In this document: positions 49,763 through 61,300 of the stretch, piece after piece
Numbering within the stretch: the first letter of the stretch is position 1
Layout of the letters: the number at the start of each line of letters is the position of its first letter
NCBI GenBank assembly: GCA_946811185.2
Contig: OX328108.1
Coordinates: 35,214,493-35,278,492 of the forward strand
Origin: Hippopus hippopus
Lineage: Eukaryota; Mollusca; Bivalvia; Cardiida; Cardiidae
DNA length: 64,000 nucleotides
Direction: 5' to 3'
Position numbers and translations under genes: made by a program
Notes under the pieces: generated by a model
Databases searched by the model: none
Told to the model about the DNA's origin: nothing
Seen by the model: the letters and a program-made list of their open reading frames with translations, nothing else

Positions 49763-52700
49763 ATGGAGACACCGATGTGGTACGGTCAGAAGGATTATAA
49801 TTATTTCAGCAGTAATGCGCCAGCTGTTATAGATATTGCTAGAGATATGGCAGAAGCAGTTCCACAGTGGAGTTCTGCAGATATGGACTTTTTAGTCGAG
49901 GTAAATGATGATGTGCTTAAAAATACTTCTACACCTGAATATCGAATTCAGCAAAACAATTTTACAAATATGGCTTCCGAAAACATCGTCAGCAAGAACA
50001 TAAGGAATGACAATACTGGGATCGAATATTCGTATTCGGGCGAAGAGTCTGTATTTATTGCTCGCGAAGAGCTTGTCATTTCAGACAGCGGTCTTTGTGT
50101 CAAAAATGTGCAGAAAAGTACAAACCCGCCAATTGAAGATGTGCAGTCAAATGTTGGAAACCTGCAGCATGATTTCAATTTTCCAACCTATAACTTTAAC
50201 CACATACAATATTCTCAACCTTTCTTGAACCTCAACTCGCATACCCAGTATGGATATATAGAAAATCCGTCAGTTCTCCATAACCCACCAGCTATGTATT
50301 TTCAACATACGGATGTGAATTTCGTAGATTGGAACGTAAATTATCAATACAATACGCCAGCAGTTCTATGTCCGCAAAACACTTTATATGGATCGGCTCT
50401 GATCGACTATACCGAAGTTGAGCAGAAAAGCGGAGAAGATGGAAGCAGTTGTTTGAGACAGAATTTGATATTTGGAGATAATGGTGAAAAGAAGACTGTT
50501 GGCGTAGAACACCAAGTTAAATCAAACGGCGAAACAAATATTGGCGTAAATACATGTCAAAATGGTTCTCAGATTTCCAAAGAAACACAGGCAACCGCAA
50601 CTATCGCACCAGGTAACACAATGGCAGACAGCGGTGTATTACAAGGTCAGAAAACTCAAACAGAAAGTATAACAGTAGATGAAACATGTAGCGAAGATAA
50701 AAGTGTTAAGTGCAAAAATATTCAAACTAATGGTCATGACGATAGCAACAGGGCTCCACCTTCACGTGAACCAGTTAATGTTGGTTCTGGCAGCACCACT
50801 CATCCGTTTCCGACCGGCATTCAAACCTTAAGGATAGATAAGTTTGGCAATCACCAGAGTAACCAGTTCAACCACGTGCTTGCTCCATTTAACCCTTCAG
50901 TTCCACCACCACCGATTCTTTCATCGATGAGCCAGAAAGTTCCACAGAAAATGCTACTATACGATCAATCCAAGCCTGCTTCGAGTTTTAGAAATGTAGC
51001 AGAAGCTACCACACCTGGCGGCCATAAGTTTTATATACCACTGGACGAATCAAGGTATGAGGTGAAGAAATCCCGTCATGACTTGTACGATATGCCTCGT
51101 GGTTGCAATCTTCATAGACTCGAGTCAGAAGGTGAACTCGAGAGCTCTGTACAACTAGGATTTTCACCTAGACCCATTCAGTTCAAAGGCAGCTTGTCCG
51201 AAGACGATGACGATAGCAGCGACGAATCTGTCAGTTCCGATACATCACAGACAACCAGAATATCTGCGATACCCTCCACCTCGGAGGACAGACTGGTTCA
51301 AAAACATGAATTGGTTCCAGATACGGGCATGTCATGTGAGAATATACATAGAGATGAAGCAAATACAAATGTAGCAGTAGAAGAGAACCTAGATGTGATA
51401 ACAGAGTGCGAAATTCGCGATTCCGTCGATAAAAGTGTGAACATTGATAAAGAAGGAGATGATGATAATTGTGTAACACATTCTGTGGTGCATGTAGATG
51501 AAGAATTTATAAACGAAGATAACGAGGGTTATCACGAAGCAAAGGTAAACCAAGATACATGTACAAATACAACATCGAATACGACAGCATATTGCTTCAA
51601 TTCAGAGGAATATAGTGTCGATAATATATCTGATTTTGCACCAGAAAACAGAGTTGATAAGATAGCTAATTGTGCTCCAGAAAACGGAAACAGAGAAGAA
51701 CTACATGAAACATATCTTGAATATGTCCAAAGTACTGCGTACAAAGTAGATGAGGCTATCGAAACTGCGCAAAATCAAGAACAAATTGTACAAAGCAATT
51801 TTGACCATTCTCATATGGTTCATACGGAGGCAGGGATTATTACCTCTGGCGAACAAAATCCAGCGTTTATGACTCTCGGCGAACAAGATCAACACTTATG
51901 GTATCAATCGCCGATAGCGATGGACTATGTAAATTCTCAACAGTTTATGGCCCCTCAAATCTACGACCAATCCCCTGTTGCCTTTGTTCAGGAATATCCA
52001 GTATTCACGGGTATAAATCAGCAATACAACCAGCACATTCCGGTACCTTATTATTGTGAAAATAATATCAATCAAGACGGAAATGATACCCCAGCTGAAA
52101 CTGGCGAGTCTCAGAAGAGTATACCACAGGAACTCTTCAATCCAGATGACGGGCTGCCATACCCGGCACTCCATATTTCAAATGACGGTCTGATAACGGT
52201 GATTTTGCGACACGGCGTGTACGTGGAGATGACTACGGAAAAGGCAATTCGTTTGGTGAGCCACGAGAAAAAACTTGTCGCAGCCTTCAACGACGCCGGG
52301 AACAGATCCTGTGTTATACATCCTGCAGCTAGGATTTACCAGTCTGACTCAAACATTGACGCAGAGTTATCGTTGAACCGGAAAGCGAAGATGACGTCAT
52401 CAAACATTGTATTTGGAAACACGTTTAAGACGTACAGATTCGACTATACATCTATAAATGAAGTTCCTATTTTCAATGATTTTAGATGTTTGAATGAAGA
52501 CTTGTCAATTAACTTCTTAGACACCAACACAGGATTCTTCAATTCAGATGTATTACTCCGCTGTTCGGAACTAATTACTCGCGCATACTTCGAGAAACAG
52601 AGTGACACTGGATGTAAGGTTATCATAAACGGAATGAAAATAGTCCAAAATGAAAGTGGCGATGTTATGGTTTATAGCGGTTCGATTCGCTATATACGAA

Positions 52701-53023
52701 TGTCACCGATAACGAACGTGATTCGGTTACGAACACAATTTATGGAATTGGACATAGAAACAAACTGGAATTTAAAACTCCAGCGAGGGACGCAAACCCT
52801 GAATTCAAGTCATCTCGGATTCATTTTATCGAATGGAAAAATTAAAGCGAGCATTGACCAGAAAAACCAAATGGACGCGTTCAGTTTGCCGTATTACAGA
52901 AGACTGTATCTCAACCAACCAGTTCCTCACAGAAGGCCCGGTGTGGCACCAAGGCGACGATATATTCGCTGTAACCGGCGGTATGAACCCGAGTTTGACC
53001 ACAGGGCTTATACAAGATATTGA
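49763..53023 (+). CDS. Intronless ORF, 1,086 residues, unrecognised
   Basis: A single uninterrupted frame of 3,261 bases, far above chance in this AT-rich DNA. The ATG follows an A-rich run. Residues 1 to about 790 look disordered: rich in Asn, Gln, Ser, Glu and Tyr, with a Pro run (PSVPPPPILSS, near 385), an acidic patch (EDDDDSSDESVSSD, near 480) and a doubled APEN motif near 630. From about residue 800 to 1,050 composition becomes that of a folded domain with alternating beta-like segments (GLITVILRHGVYVEM, KVIINGMKIVQNESGDVMVY, KASIDQKNQ). The end is basic (RRPGVAPRRRYIRCNRRY). No signal peptide or membrane segment. I do not recognise the family. It could be a single-exon gene, a retrocopy, or a large terminal exon, though no acceptor is needed to explain it. 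Confidence 0.8.
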   Translation: METPMWYGQKDYNYFSSNAPAVIDIARDMAEAVPQWSSADMDFLVEVNDDVLKNTSTPEYRIQQNNFTNMASENIVSKNIRNDNTGIEYSYSGEESVFIAREELVISDSGLCVKNVQKSTNPPIEDVQSNVGNLQHDFNFPTYNFNHIQYSQPFLNLNSHTQYGYIENPSVLHNPPAMYFQHTDVNFVDWNVNYQYNTPAVLCPQNTLYGSALIDYTEVEQKSGEDGSSCLRQNLIFGDNGEKKTVGVEHQVKSNGETNIGVNTCQNGSQISKETQATATIAPGNTMADSGVLQGQKTQTESITVDETCSEDKSVKCKNIQTNGHDDSNRAPPSREPVNVGSGSTTHPFPTGIQTLRIDKFGNHQSNQFNHVLAPFNPSVPPPPILSSMSQKVPQKMLLYDQSKPASSFRNVAEATTPGGHKFYIPLDESRYEVKKSRHDLYDMPRGCNLHRLESEGELESSVQLGFSPRPIQFKGSLSEDDDDSSDESVSSDTSQTTRISAIPSTSEDRLVQKHELVPDTGMSCENIHRDEANTNVAVEENLDVITECEIRDSVDKSVNIDKEGDDDNCVTHSVVHVDEEFINEDNEGYHEAKVNQDTCTNTTSNTTAYCFNSEEYSVDNISDFAPENRVDKIANCAPENGNREELHETYLEYVQSTAYKVDEAIETAQNQEQIVQSNFDHSHMVHTEAGIITSGEQNPAFMTLGEQDQHLWYQSPIAMDYVNSQQFMAPQIYDQSPVAFVQEYPVFTGINQQYNQHIPVPYYCENNINQDGNDTPAETGESQKSIPQELFNPDDGLPYPALHISNDGLITVILRHGVYVEMTTEKAIRLVSHEKKLVAAFNDAGNRSCVIHPAARIYQSDSNIDAELSLNRKAKMTSSNIVFGNTFKTYRFDYTSINEVPIFNDFRCLNEDLSINFLDTNTGFFNSDVLLRCSELITRAYFEKQSDTGCKVIINGMKIVQNESGDVMVYSGSIRYIRMSPITNVIRLRTQFMELDIETNWNLKLQRGTQTLNSSHLGFILSNGKIKASIDQKNQMDAFSLPYYRRLYLNQPVPHRRPGVAPRRRYIRCNRRYEPEFDHRAYTRY

Positions 53024-53070
53024 TGATTCCTAAAGAATGTTCAAAAGTGACTTAAAGATCTCTAGCATTT

Positions 53071-53335
53071 AAGTCATGCTCTGTGGAGGAGGGGCACAAT
53101 GCATCCGCAAAAAGTATGGACCTATGTTAGCATGCACAGTCCGCGCAGGCTGGCCTGAGTCGAAACGTTTTGCTGTTAGTAAATTTTCTGCATATCCAAA
53201 GACCATTCTACCTATTAATTCAATCGGTTATCGGACAAAATGGATTTTATGGATCCATAATAATGTGATGACTTGCTTGGTATAATGCACTATGGAGATG
53301 AATTTAACCCCCTTTTGCCAGAGCATGGCTCATTA
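53071..53335. mobile_element. MITE-B right after the ORF
   Basis: AAGTCATGCTCTGTGGAGGA at the left, hairpin near 53,135 (GTCCGCGCAGGCTGGCCTGA), CCCCCTTTTGCCAGAGCATG at the right. It starts 48 bases after the stop codon, so it is probably part of the 3' UTR. Confidence 0.8.
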
Positions 53336-53509
53336 TTCATAAATCAATATTGTTCATTGATTTTTCTCCCGGAAATTCTCAGCTGATTATTTCTTAGGTA
53401 TGGGTCGATGTATTATCCTGCAACATTCAGAGTCTGACTTTGAAATCTTTGAAATCAGTGAAATTACGTTTCAATGCGTGTCAAAGAATTATTGGAAATA
53501 CAGACAATG

Positions 53510-54515
53510 TCTTATACAAGAGCGAATTTAGTTTGGCCATTAACCAAACAAGTCTGTCGTTTTACAACTCTGAAAAGGAAGTCATTGAGAACATTGAACG
53601 AAGAAGGGAACACGCTTATTACCCGCAGTTCACTTTTTTCTGCAATGTTGTCAAACCTTTTACGGACGAATCCCATGATTTGCGCCATATCAAGTTATTA
53701 TTATTATTATTTTTTTTTTCTTTTTTGAAAACAATTGCTTGTAACCAGCATTTACCTTTTTTCCTGCTGTGTTTTAAAACCTTTCATAGACCCCATAATT
53801 TTCGCCATATCAAATTTGTCGCCTGCAATTGCTTCCATATGGATCAGTTAGAAATTTTTTCTCGCCTGGTAAAGAGTGACATGTAATGTGACTGTAGCCA
53901 TGGTAACTAGATATATATATAGCGAGACCCAATGCATATTCAACAGTAATATGTCGTGGTTATATTCTTGCGACATTCTAAGCTTTTTTGTGTCTTCTTC
54001 GTTAATATTTTACTCTGCAGAAAGGGATGCCAAGGGAATAGTAAAGTCTTACTCTCATATTCCTAGAGTTCGTATCGTTTAATTTTTTTTTTTATTAAAC
54101 GACAAAGTTTCAGACTCGTTCGAGTTCAAAGCCCTCTCAGACTATAAATCAAATGGGGCTCGAAGACTTGGATTTGCCTTTGAAAAGTAAGAAAATATTA
54201 TGGGAAGAAAGACAGAATTTTCTCACAATGTTATCGAAAGCATTCTACGTTAAGATCGTAAAAATACGAGATGGTTTGGTACTAGGTTTAGTCTTCACTA
54301 ACCGTCAAAATTTGGACTTGTCCAAATCCAAAGTACTTGTGGACGACAATTAAAATGAGGTTCAAATATTGCAGTTAGTCCTTTGAAAGGGTAGCAAACA
54401 TTGTGGAAAAAGGAGAAAATGCTGGTAACCAGCATTTTCTGCTTTTCCAAAAAATGTTTTCAGTAGCCTTTATCTACGAGGTCGTTATAACTCAGGATTG
54501 TTTGGTACAGGGATC
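53510..54515. repeat. Cluster of MITE-A copies
   Basis: Diverged copies at about 53,510-53,700 and 53,720-53,880, then 54,090-54,300 and 54,300-54,515. The last has an intact core GCTGGTAACCAGC near 54,425. Confidence 0.62.
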
Positions 54516-54877
54516 CATGTTAAATATGAACAATACAGATACATTCAGGTTTGATACTTGAATATATTTAGAAGCATTATGGCCGGAGGAGAAAATGGTC
54601 ACTTGCAGCAATGTCTCCGTCTGTAAAAGCACTTTCGGAGGTGTTCTTCTGCTAACTGACATCAAGTCATTCATGAATGTGAAAAACAGCCCAGTTTTGA
54701 GAATGTTCCTGTATTTGTAGAATTTGTCAGGGGAATATCAAGAGAGCCTAGATAGTTGGTTTGAACGCAGTGAATTGAATGAACCGCTGTTTGAACACAA
54801 ACAACCATGATTTTAACCATCTAATCTAAATCTAAACCAACCTATCTGTAATCACTCTTGATTGTTGCGTCCTGGGT

Positions 54878-55072
54878 CCATATCCACCAACCATTCTTAA
54901 AAAAGTTCTTGTCACTTGTTCTCCAGAATTTTCTACATTTGAAAGTAACACAACTTCTGATTGGCTAAACCCAATGGTTTAGCCAATCAGAAGTTGCGTT
55001 TCTTTCTAAATCAAGAATAAGACAAAGAACATTAACGGCTTAACGATGTTGGTGAACACGGGTCTAGAAATA
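54878..55072. mobile_element. Foldback element, about 195 bp
   Basis: Centre CTAAACCCAATGGTTTAG with arms AACTTCTGATTGG and CCAATCAGAAGTT. Outer ends are GGTCCATATCCACCAACC and, reversed, GACCCGTGTTCACCAACA. Confidence 0.75.
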
Positions 55073-55084
55073 CTGACGAGTACT

Positions 55085-55200
55085 TGCACAGTAACTTGGG
55101 TATTGCCAAAGGTTTATCATGTTCGGCTCGAGATTTGAACCCCCAAACCTTTATTTGAGAGGCCAAAGGTCTATTCCTACACTACTGTATTCCACCATGA
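55085..55200 (-). repeat. tRNA-like SINE head remnant
   Basis: Minus strand has GGGGGTTCAAATCTCGAG (B box) and TAGTGTAGGAATAGACC (weak A box). A second B-box-like GAGAGTTCGAGTCTAG lies on the plus strand at 55,521. The rest of 55,200-55,890 shows no gene. Confidence 0.45.
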
Positions 55201-55893
55201 AACCAAACAAGTTTTTTTCTTTGCTACCTCAGGTAATTCACGCCGGATTAAGTACTCTTCTGGAATTTCGTGGTATTTGTATAGGGACTATGAAAGTAAG
55301 AAAACGCTCAGTAAAGAAGGTAATGTAGAGTGTAACTAGTGTTATAATTTAACAGTTAACATAAACTGGGAACACCATTTTCAATACATAACAATGATAT
55401 TACAAAATTTACAATGATGATGATAACAAACAATAATAAAACTACAAAATAATAATAATAAAAGAACATGATGGCCTCTCAGTCTTTCATTCCCAAAAAT
55501 GATCCAATCTACACAAGTTGAGAGTTCGAGTCTAGTTCACCATATCTGTTTTGGAACAGTTGAACTGTAATAAGTACACCAGCATGACCATAACACATTG
55601 ATTTCAAACACAACGCAACATCTCAAACACATCTTGTCCCATTATAACATCATCAACCGCAGACGAAATTTTCTTTTGTCCATTCTATGGCTGACCACTT
55701 TTGTAAGAAGGTGGAAAATGGAGGGATTGTTCGTTATAAGCAATGTCTGGTTTTGCCAAAATGTTTGCATCTATATAAATCATAAATAAGATTTTAATTT
55801 TAATTGATAGTGCTGATGTGACGAGAACATATTCAGTCATCTGTTGCTTTCTTTTTAAGACAGTAGTAAGTAAACAGATGTTCAAAATAACCC

Positions 55894-56121
55894 TTAACTC
55901 TTTGCCACAAGACAAAATTTTGACTCAACCAAATTGAAAGCAACTGCAGATGACATATAAATGTTGCTAACATGATTATTTCTGACTTTGACAGGGTAGA
56001 AAACATTGTGGGAAATGGAGAAAATGCTGGTTATCAGCATTTCCTCCTTTCCCCATAATATTTTCAAAATTCTTCTATTTTCAGGGGCGTTAGAACTCAG
56101 GATTGTGTGGTAAAGGGTTAA
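55894..56121. mobile_element. MITE-A, full length, TTAA to TTAA
   Basis: TTAACTCTTTGCCACAAGAC at the left, core GCTGGTTATCAGC near 56,030, GATTGTGTGGTAAAGGGTTAA-type end at 56,121. Confidence 0.85.
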
Positions 56122-56205
56122 CTCTTTCCCAGAAGACAAAAATCTAGGCACTTCCAAATCGAAAGCATTTGTAGATAACAAATTCAAACAGATGGGATTT
56201 GCTTT

Positions 56206-56417
56206 TTAACCCTTATCCTGCTAAATAAATTAATTGAAACTTTCAAGCTGATAGTAAAACCCGATAGGTGATATTTCAAATTTATCTTTTAGGAGAAAAA
56301 TATCTCGTTATCGGACAGTGTAGATTCAAGATCAGACTGCACGTTCTGTGCAGTCTGATCTTGATCTACACTGTCTGCAAAAGGTCAGTGAGTCGCGCTT
56401 TGCAGCCTAAGGGTTAA
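56206..56417. mobile_element. MITE-C, reference-quality copy
   Basis: TTAACCCTTATCCTGCTAAA at the left, CAGCCTAAGGGTTAA at the right, 212 bp. Hairpin 56,315-56,380 with arms GGACAGTGTAGATTCAAGAT and CTTGATCTACACTGTC. Confidence 0.9.
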
Positions 56418-56529
56418 ACAGTAGAAAACATCCCATTACTTGAGTCACATTCAGTTCTTTGTCTGCAGATGCTTTATGTTTGGATCAGGCTGTAATTTGT
56501 CCTTTGATAAAGAGATTATAAAGGTCATC

Positions 56530-56820
56530 AACCCTTGACCACATAAAGCTGACTTTTAAAAACCTTGAAGAAATAAGACTTTTGAAAACATTGTTGGAAA
56601 AGGAGAAAATGCTGGTAACCAGCATTTTCTCCATTTCCCACAATGTTTTCTACAAATTCCACGATTTGAGCTTTATTTAAATTGTCATCTGCTAGTGCTG
56701 TGGACTTTTCACACAATATTTTGTACCCTATCAGATACCTTCCACAATTTTTAGTCACATTTACTTTGGCATCTGCATTTGCTTTGGACAGGTCTAAAGA
56801 CTTAGTCATGTGGTAAGGGT
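56530..56820. mobile_element. MITE-A with repeated right half
   Basis: Core GCTGGTAACCAGC near 56,618. The right arm phrase (ATTTAAATTGTCATCTGCTA, TTTACTTTGGCATCTGCATT) occurs twice. Confidence 0.72.
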
Positions 56821-56869
56821 AAAAATGCTAGAATTTTTTGGTAAACAGTTTAACAGTTAAAAAAGTTAA

Positions 56870-57055
56870 ACAAATATTTCCAACCAATAGAGAAACCATT
56901 ATGCTTGCAATTTTAAAGGTCTTATCACCTAAAGAAAATCTCAAAAGATTAATCACTGGAGATTCAATATCAGAATGCACATCCTTTGCTCTCTGATCTT
57001 GATCTACACTATCTGCAAAAGTGCACAGAGTTGTGTTTGGCAGCCTAAGGGTTAG
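56870..57055. repeat. MITE-C, diverged
   Basis: Hairpin near 56,965-57,020 and end GGCAGCCTAAGGGTTA. Confidence 0.65.
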
Positions 57056-57450
57056 ATTAAGGTAGTTTTGTTTTTATCAGGACACATTTACATGAGTTAT
57101 CTTGGCAATATAGATTTTGTTTGCAACAATTAATTTTTCATTTATCTCCTAATAGTTTGCTAAATACATGTAATTATTGTACCTCATATACTCCTTAAGC
57201 AAATTTGCACCAGGCATTCTTGGAAACATCCTTGTAAATACGCGTTTTCTACAGAAATTAAGGTGATTAACATGAATACATTTTAAAACATTGTGACAGC
57301 AGGAGGAAATTGCTCATGACGAGCAGTATATCACTATACAACTTCATTTCCAAAAGTAATCTCTGCAAGATTGAAAAATTGTCTGCAAGGAGTAAGGGAT
57401 GCAACAATTTGGGAGTGCTGGGTTGTTTACCCTTTACCACACAGCAAAAT

Positions 57451-57623
57451 TTAACCCTTATCCCGCAGAATAACTTAAATGATATCTTGAAGTTGATAGT
57501 AACAAACCCAAATGTTGCTATATTAAAGTTATTTTGGGGAGAGAAATATCTCCTTATTGGACAGTGTAGAACCAAGATCAGACTGCACATTCCTTGAGTC
57601 ACACTTTGCAGCCTAAGGGTTAA
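57451..57623. mobile_element. MITE-C with one hairpin arm deleted
   Basis: TTAACCCTTATCCCGCAGAA to GCAGCCTAAGGGTTAA. The arm after CAGACTGCACATTC is missing, so the palindrome is broken. Confidence 0.78.
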
Positions 57624-57639
57624 GACTTGTCCATATTGA

Positions 57640-58110
57640 AGGAATTCACAGATGATTATTTTTTTTCTTAATTATCTTATTTATTCTTGAATAGACAGAG
57701 AACATTGTGGGAAAAGGAGAGCATTGTTCACTCATTGTGTTCAAAAGCATTCTTTTTCAGGGTTGTTAAAACTTGGTTTAACCCTTTACCAGACAATCTC
57801 TGTGTTTAACGATCCTGAAGAAGAAAGCTTTTGAAATTATTTTTCAACAGGGAGATATTGCTCTATCCCTTCAAAAACATGGCTCATCGTGTGAGCAATG
57901 ACCCTGAAGAAGAAAGCTTATGAAATCTTGCACAAAAAAGAAGAAAATACTGGTTACTAGCATTTTTCTCTTTTTCAAACAATGTTTTCTAGCATTTCAA
58001 TGACAAATTTCATCATGTGAGCAACAGTTGATTTGTTGTCTACAAATGCTTCCAATTTGGAAAAGTACATAATTTTGACATTTGGTAAAGAGGTAAATTT
58101 ATCATACTGA
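57640..58110. repeat. Two or three MITE-A copies, partly nested
   Basis: Partial at 57,685-57,775; left half TTTAACCCTTTACCAGACAA from 57,778; core near 57,960 (ACTGGTTACTAGC); right end TTTGGTAAAGAGG at about 58,095. The phrase CCTGAAGAAGAAAGCTT occurs twice (57,814 and 57,902). Confidence 0.62.
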
Positions 58111-58249
58111 GTGTTCAAATTTTTGAGATTGTACTCTTATAATTATGGAGCTTTACTCATTTACTGTGAACTAAATAGACTATCTCAAGGTCTAATATAA
58201 GATCTCCTCTAGAACTGAAGATATTTTTAGCCAAGGCTTTGTAACAGGC

Positions 58250-58315
58250 AGTTTGGGGTGTAGATCAAAGATCTGTCTGCAAATTCTGTGCTATCTGATC
58301 TTGATTTGTGCCATC
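58250..58315. repeat. MITE-C hairpin remnant
   Basis: GTAGATCAAAGATC and CTATCTGATCTTGAT. It lies just after the end of the minus-strand gene's last exon. Confidence 0.55.
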
Positions 58316-58367
58316 CTCAAAAGCTAATTATATTTAGGTTGCCAATAAAAGTGAAATTGTTAAAAAA

Positions 58368-61300
58368 TTATTCCAATGGCGAATTTCTCTTTTTCTTTCT
58401 TTTCTTAATTGGCGGGAGTTGTTTAGGTGCTGGCTGGATCTCGGTTGCTTCAGTAATACTGTCATTGTCAGCTTCTATCCGTATTTCTGGATTTTGTGAA
58501 CCCATCCACTGATTTGGATAATTCACTGAAACAAAGGAGAAGTCTATGATTGAATTCGTTTGCAAAGTTTACCCCATAAACAATGATGGGGAATCTATTG
58601 ATCACTGCCAACTGAATGTACCATGAAAAATTTATGATGATTTTTTTTTTATGAAACAGTTCATTTTACTGTGACTGTAAATGAATGGAATCAGTTTTGA
58701 TGTTACACTATCTTCAACAAAGTGACTGTGTCATTTAATCCTATACCAAACAATCCCTGGTTTTAATGATCCTGACGAAGAAGCCTTTTAAAACATTGTA
58801 GGAAAAGGAGAAAATGCTGGTAAACAGAATTTTCTCCTTTTCCTACAAGTTTTTCTAACCTTTCAAAGGCAAGTTCTATCATTTGATCTAGATTTAGTTT
58901 AACCTTTTACCAAACATTCCCAAGTTTTACGACCCTGACAGAGAAGACTTTTAAAAATACTGTGGGAAAAGGACAAAGTGCTGGTGAGCAGCATTTTCTT
59001 CTTTTCCCACAATGTTTTCAATCTTTCAAAGGTGGAATTTCTGTCTATGAGTTACATTTCATCTGTTGTCTGCATCTGTTGTCTGCAGATGCTTTCGATT
59101 TTGACTAGTCTAAAATTTTGTTGTTTGGAAAAGGGTTAATATCTGAAAATATGGTTTGTTGCAAAGATAATTTGTTGTTACAAGCACTACTGACATCCCA
59201 ACAAAACAAAAAACACCATCATACAGAACTTTTTTTAAATCAAGAAGGGAGTTTACTCTGGGATGTGAGTGTCAAAATGGTTTTTCCTAATCATCCTTGT
59301 TTTTTTATCTTGAAATTGGCATCATTTCATCAATAATTATGTACATGTTATTTGATAATGGAAAAGCTCTACATTATTAGTTGAACAGTCAGGTGGCAGG
59401 GGACTTGGAAACTTGTTCACAGCTGTGGTGAATCATGTCGCCCTGAGCCAAAGGCGAAGTGGCACAATGCATGAGTTTCGACACTTCACAATTTGCTTAC
59501 CTAACGAAGGCATGGCTCGTTTTAACTCCATGTATTTGTTTTAGAATGTTTTCAAACAATAATACATGTAAAGTTCTATATCCATTTATTTTAAAAAAAA
59601 ATCAATTCTTTCCATTTAAATGACAACCATCAAGAGAAACTAGTAATAATATGGTGCAAGCTACTCAGTATGTTTGTCTTGTGGGTGGCTCATATCGATC
59701 GATCGATGCCGCCATTTTGGATGTTGCGTTGAAAGTGTAGTCATGTATACGGGGCTACCAAAAGGGAAACTGCTCTTACGTGGGTTTTGCCAGTGTACAT
59801 GATATGTATGTTCGTGGCATATTAACTAATCACATAACGAGAAATTTCTTTGCAGTATAATAAAATTATATATCAACATTTTGTTTCAACCATATGGGAG
59901 AGAGCACTTTAAGCAGCTTATCCTGATACGTTTCCTAACTTTTCTTTTTTGATTACAGCTGAAAATTGAATTGTATCTTTTAAAATAAAAATTTTAGTCA
60001 TTATCGGACTACAAAATTTTAAAGTCTTTTGTAAGGAAGACATTTGCATGAGATATATTCAATGTAGTTTGAATGGTAGAATTTGACCTTTTACAGATTG
60101 GAAAACATGATGGGAAAAGGAGCAAATGATTGTTTCCTGCATTTTTGCCATTTTCCATGATGTTTTCAAAAGCCTGTACTTCAGGGTGGAACAAACACAG
60201 AATTGCTTGTAAAGGATTAGCACATTACTGTACAAGTGCAGCTTTTTACACCTTTACAGTAAGCTGTTCTCAAAAATATTGTTGGAAAAGAAACAATCAC
60301 TAGTAAACAGCCAAATTCTTCTTTGTTTCTTTTTCTATTTAAATATTTATCACTTGTGTGCTCTGTAATAATTTTGGGTTAAGTCTTTACCAGATGCAAA
60401 TATTTTTTACATTCGTCCAAAATGAAAGCATTTGCAGACAGGTACATGTACAAGGGCTGTTCGATATGTAATGTGTATTGTACCACAGCGCGATAACGCT
60501 TTGCACGATTTCGTGGATGATGATATGCTTGAATAGCTCTATTCAATACCTTTCCAACGGTATAAACACGAGCCTTCAGCTCCACATACTTTTAAACTTA
60601 TAGTCATTTCAATAGAGCTAGTCGTTGACCACTGTTGTAAAAATGGTTGGGAAACGGATTAAGAATATTAAAGAAATTAGAGCTTATATAAAAGTTCGCA
60701 CAAAACTCGGTCATTCGGTAATGCAGATTTTTACTAAATTGGGGGGTCTGATAAGGTATCTTATGAGACAGTTCGTAGGTGGAGAAAGAAATTTCTGACT
60801 GGCACAGAGTCCGTCAAAGATGCAGCAAAATCTGGCAGACCTGTGGCTGTAACAGGCAAGGCAAATGTCTCAAAAGTCAGGGAAATAATTGAAAGTGATG
60901 GCAGATACACGATTCCTGATATTGCCAACGCTGTTGGCATATCGCTATCGCGGGTGCATTTCATTTTGAAGCGTATTTTGAAAGTACAAAAGATTTCTGC
61001 CAGATGGATACCGCATATATTGACAGATGACCAAAAACGGGTATGAGTACAAACCGCTAAGCAATTGCTCAAAATGTTTCCCAAATTTGATCAAAGACAA
61101 TTTGCAAACATTGTTACTGGTGACAAAACATGGGTTCACTATTTCGAACCAGTAAGAAAAATTGGAAACAAAATATGGCTAACTAAACACGGTAGAAGGC
61201 CTGTAGTTGCCAAAAGAAGCATAAGCACAAAGAAGGTTCTTTATTGCATATTCTTCTCATGTGATGGTATAGCCATACAAATTCCGGTGCTGAAGGGCAA

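Noticed and set aside
52444..52626. Minus-strand ORFs inside the 1,086-codon frame
   Set aside because: Shadows of the long plus-strand ORF.
56206..58315. CRISPR-like array from repeated palindromes
   Set aside because: Spacing is irregular, repeats are 170-290 bp elements with TTAA ends, and there are no spacers or cas genes. The context is animal DNA.
60843..61046. Separate small gene of 67 codons
   Set aside because: It is the middle of the mariner transposase between a frameshift and a nonsense codon.
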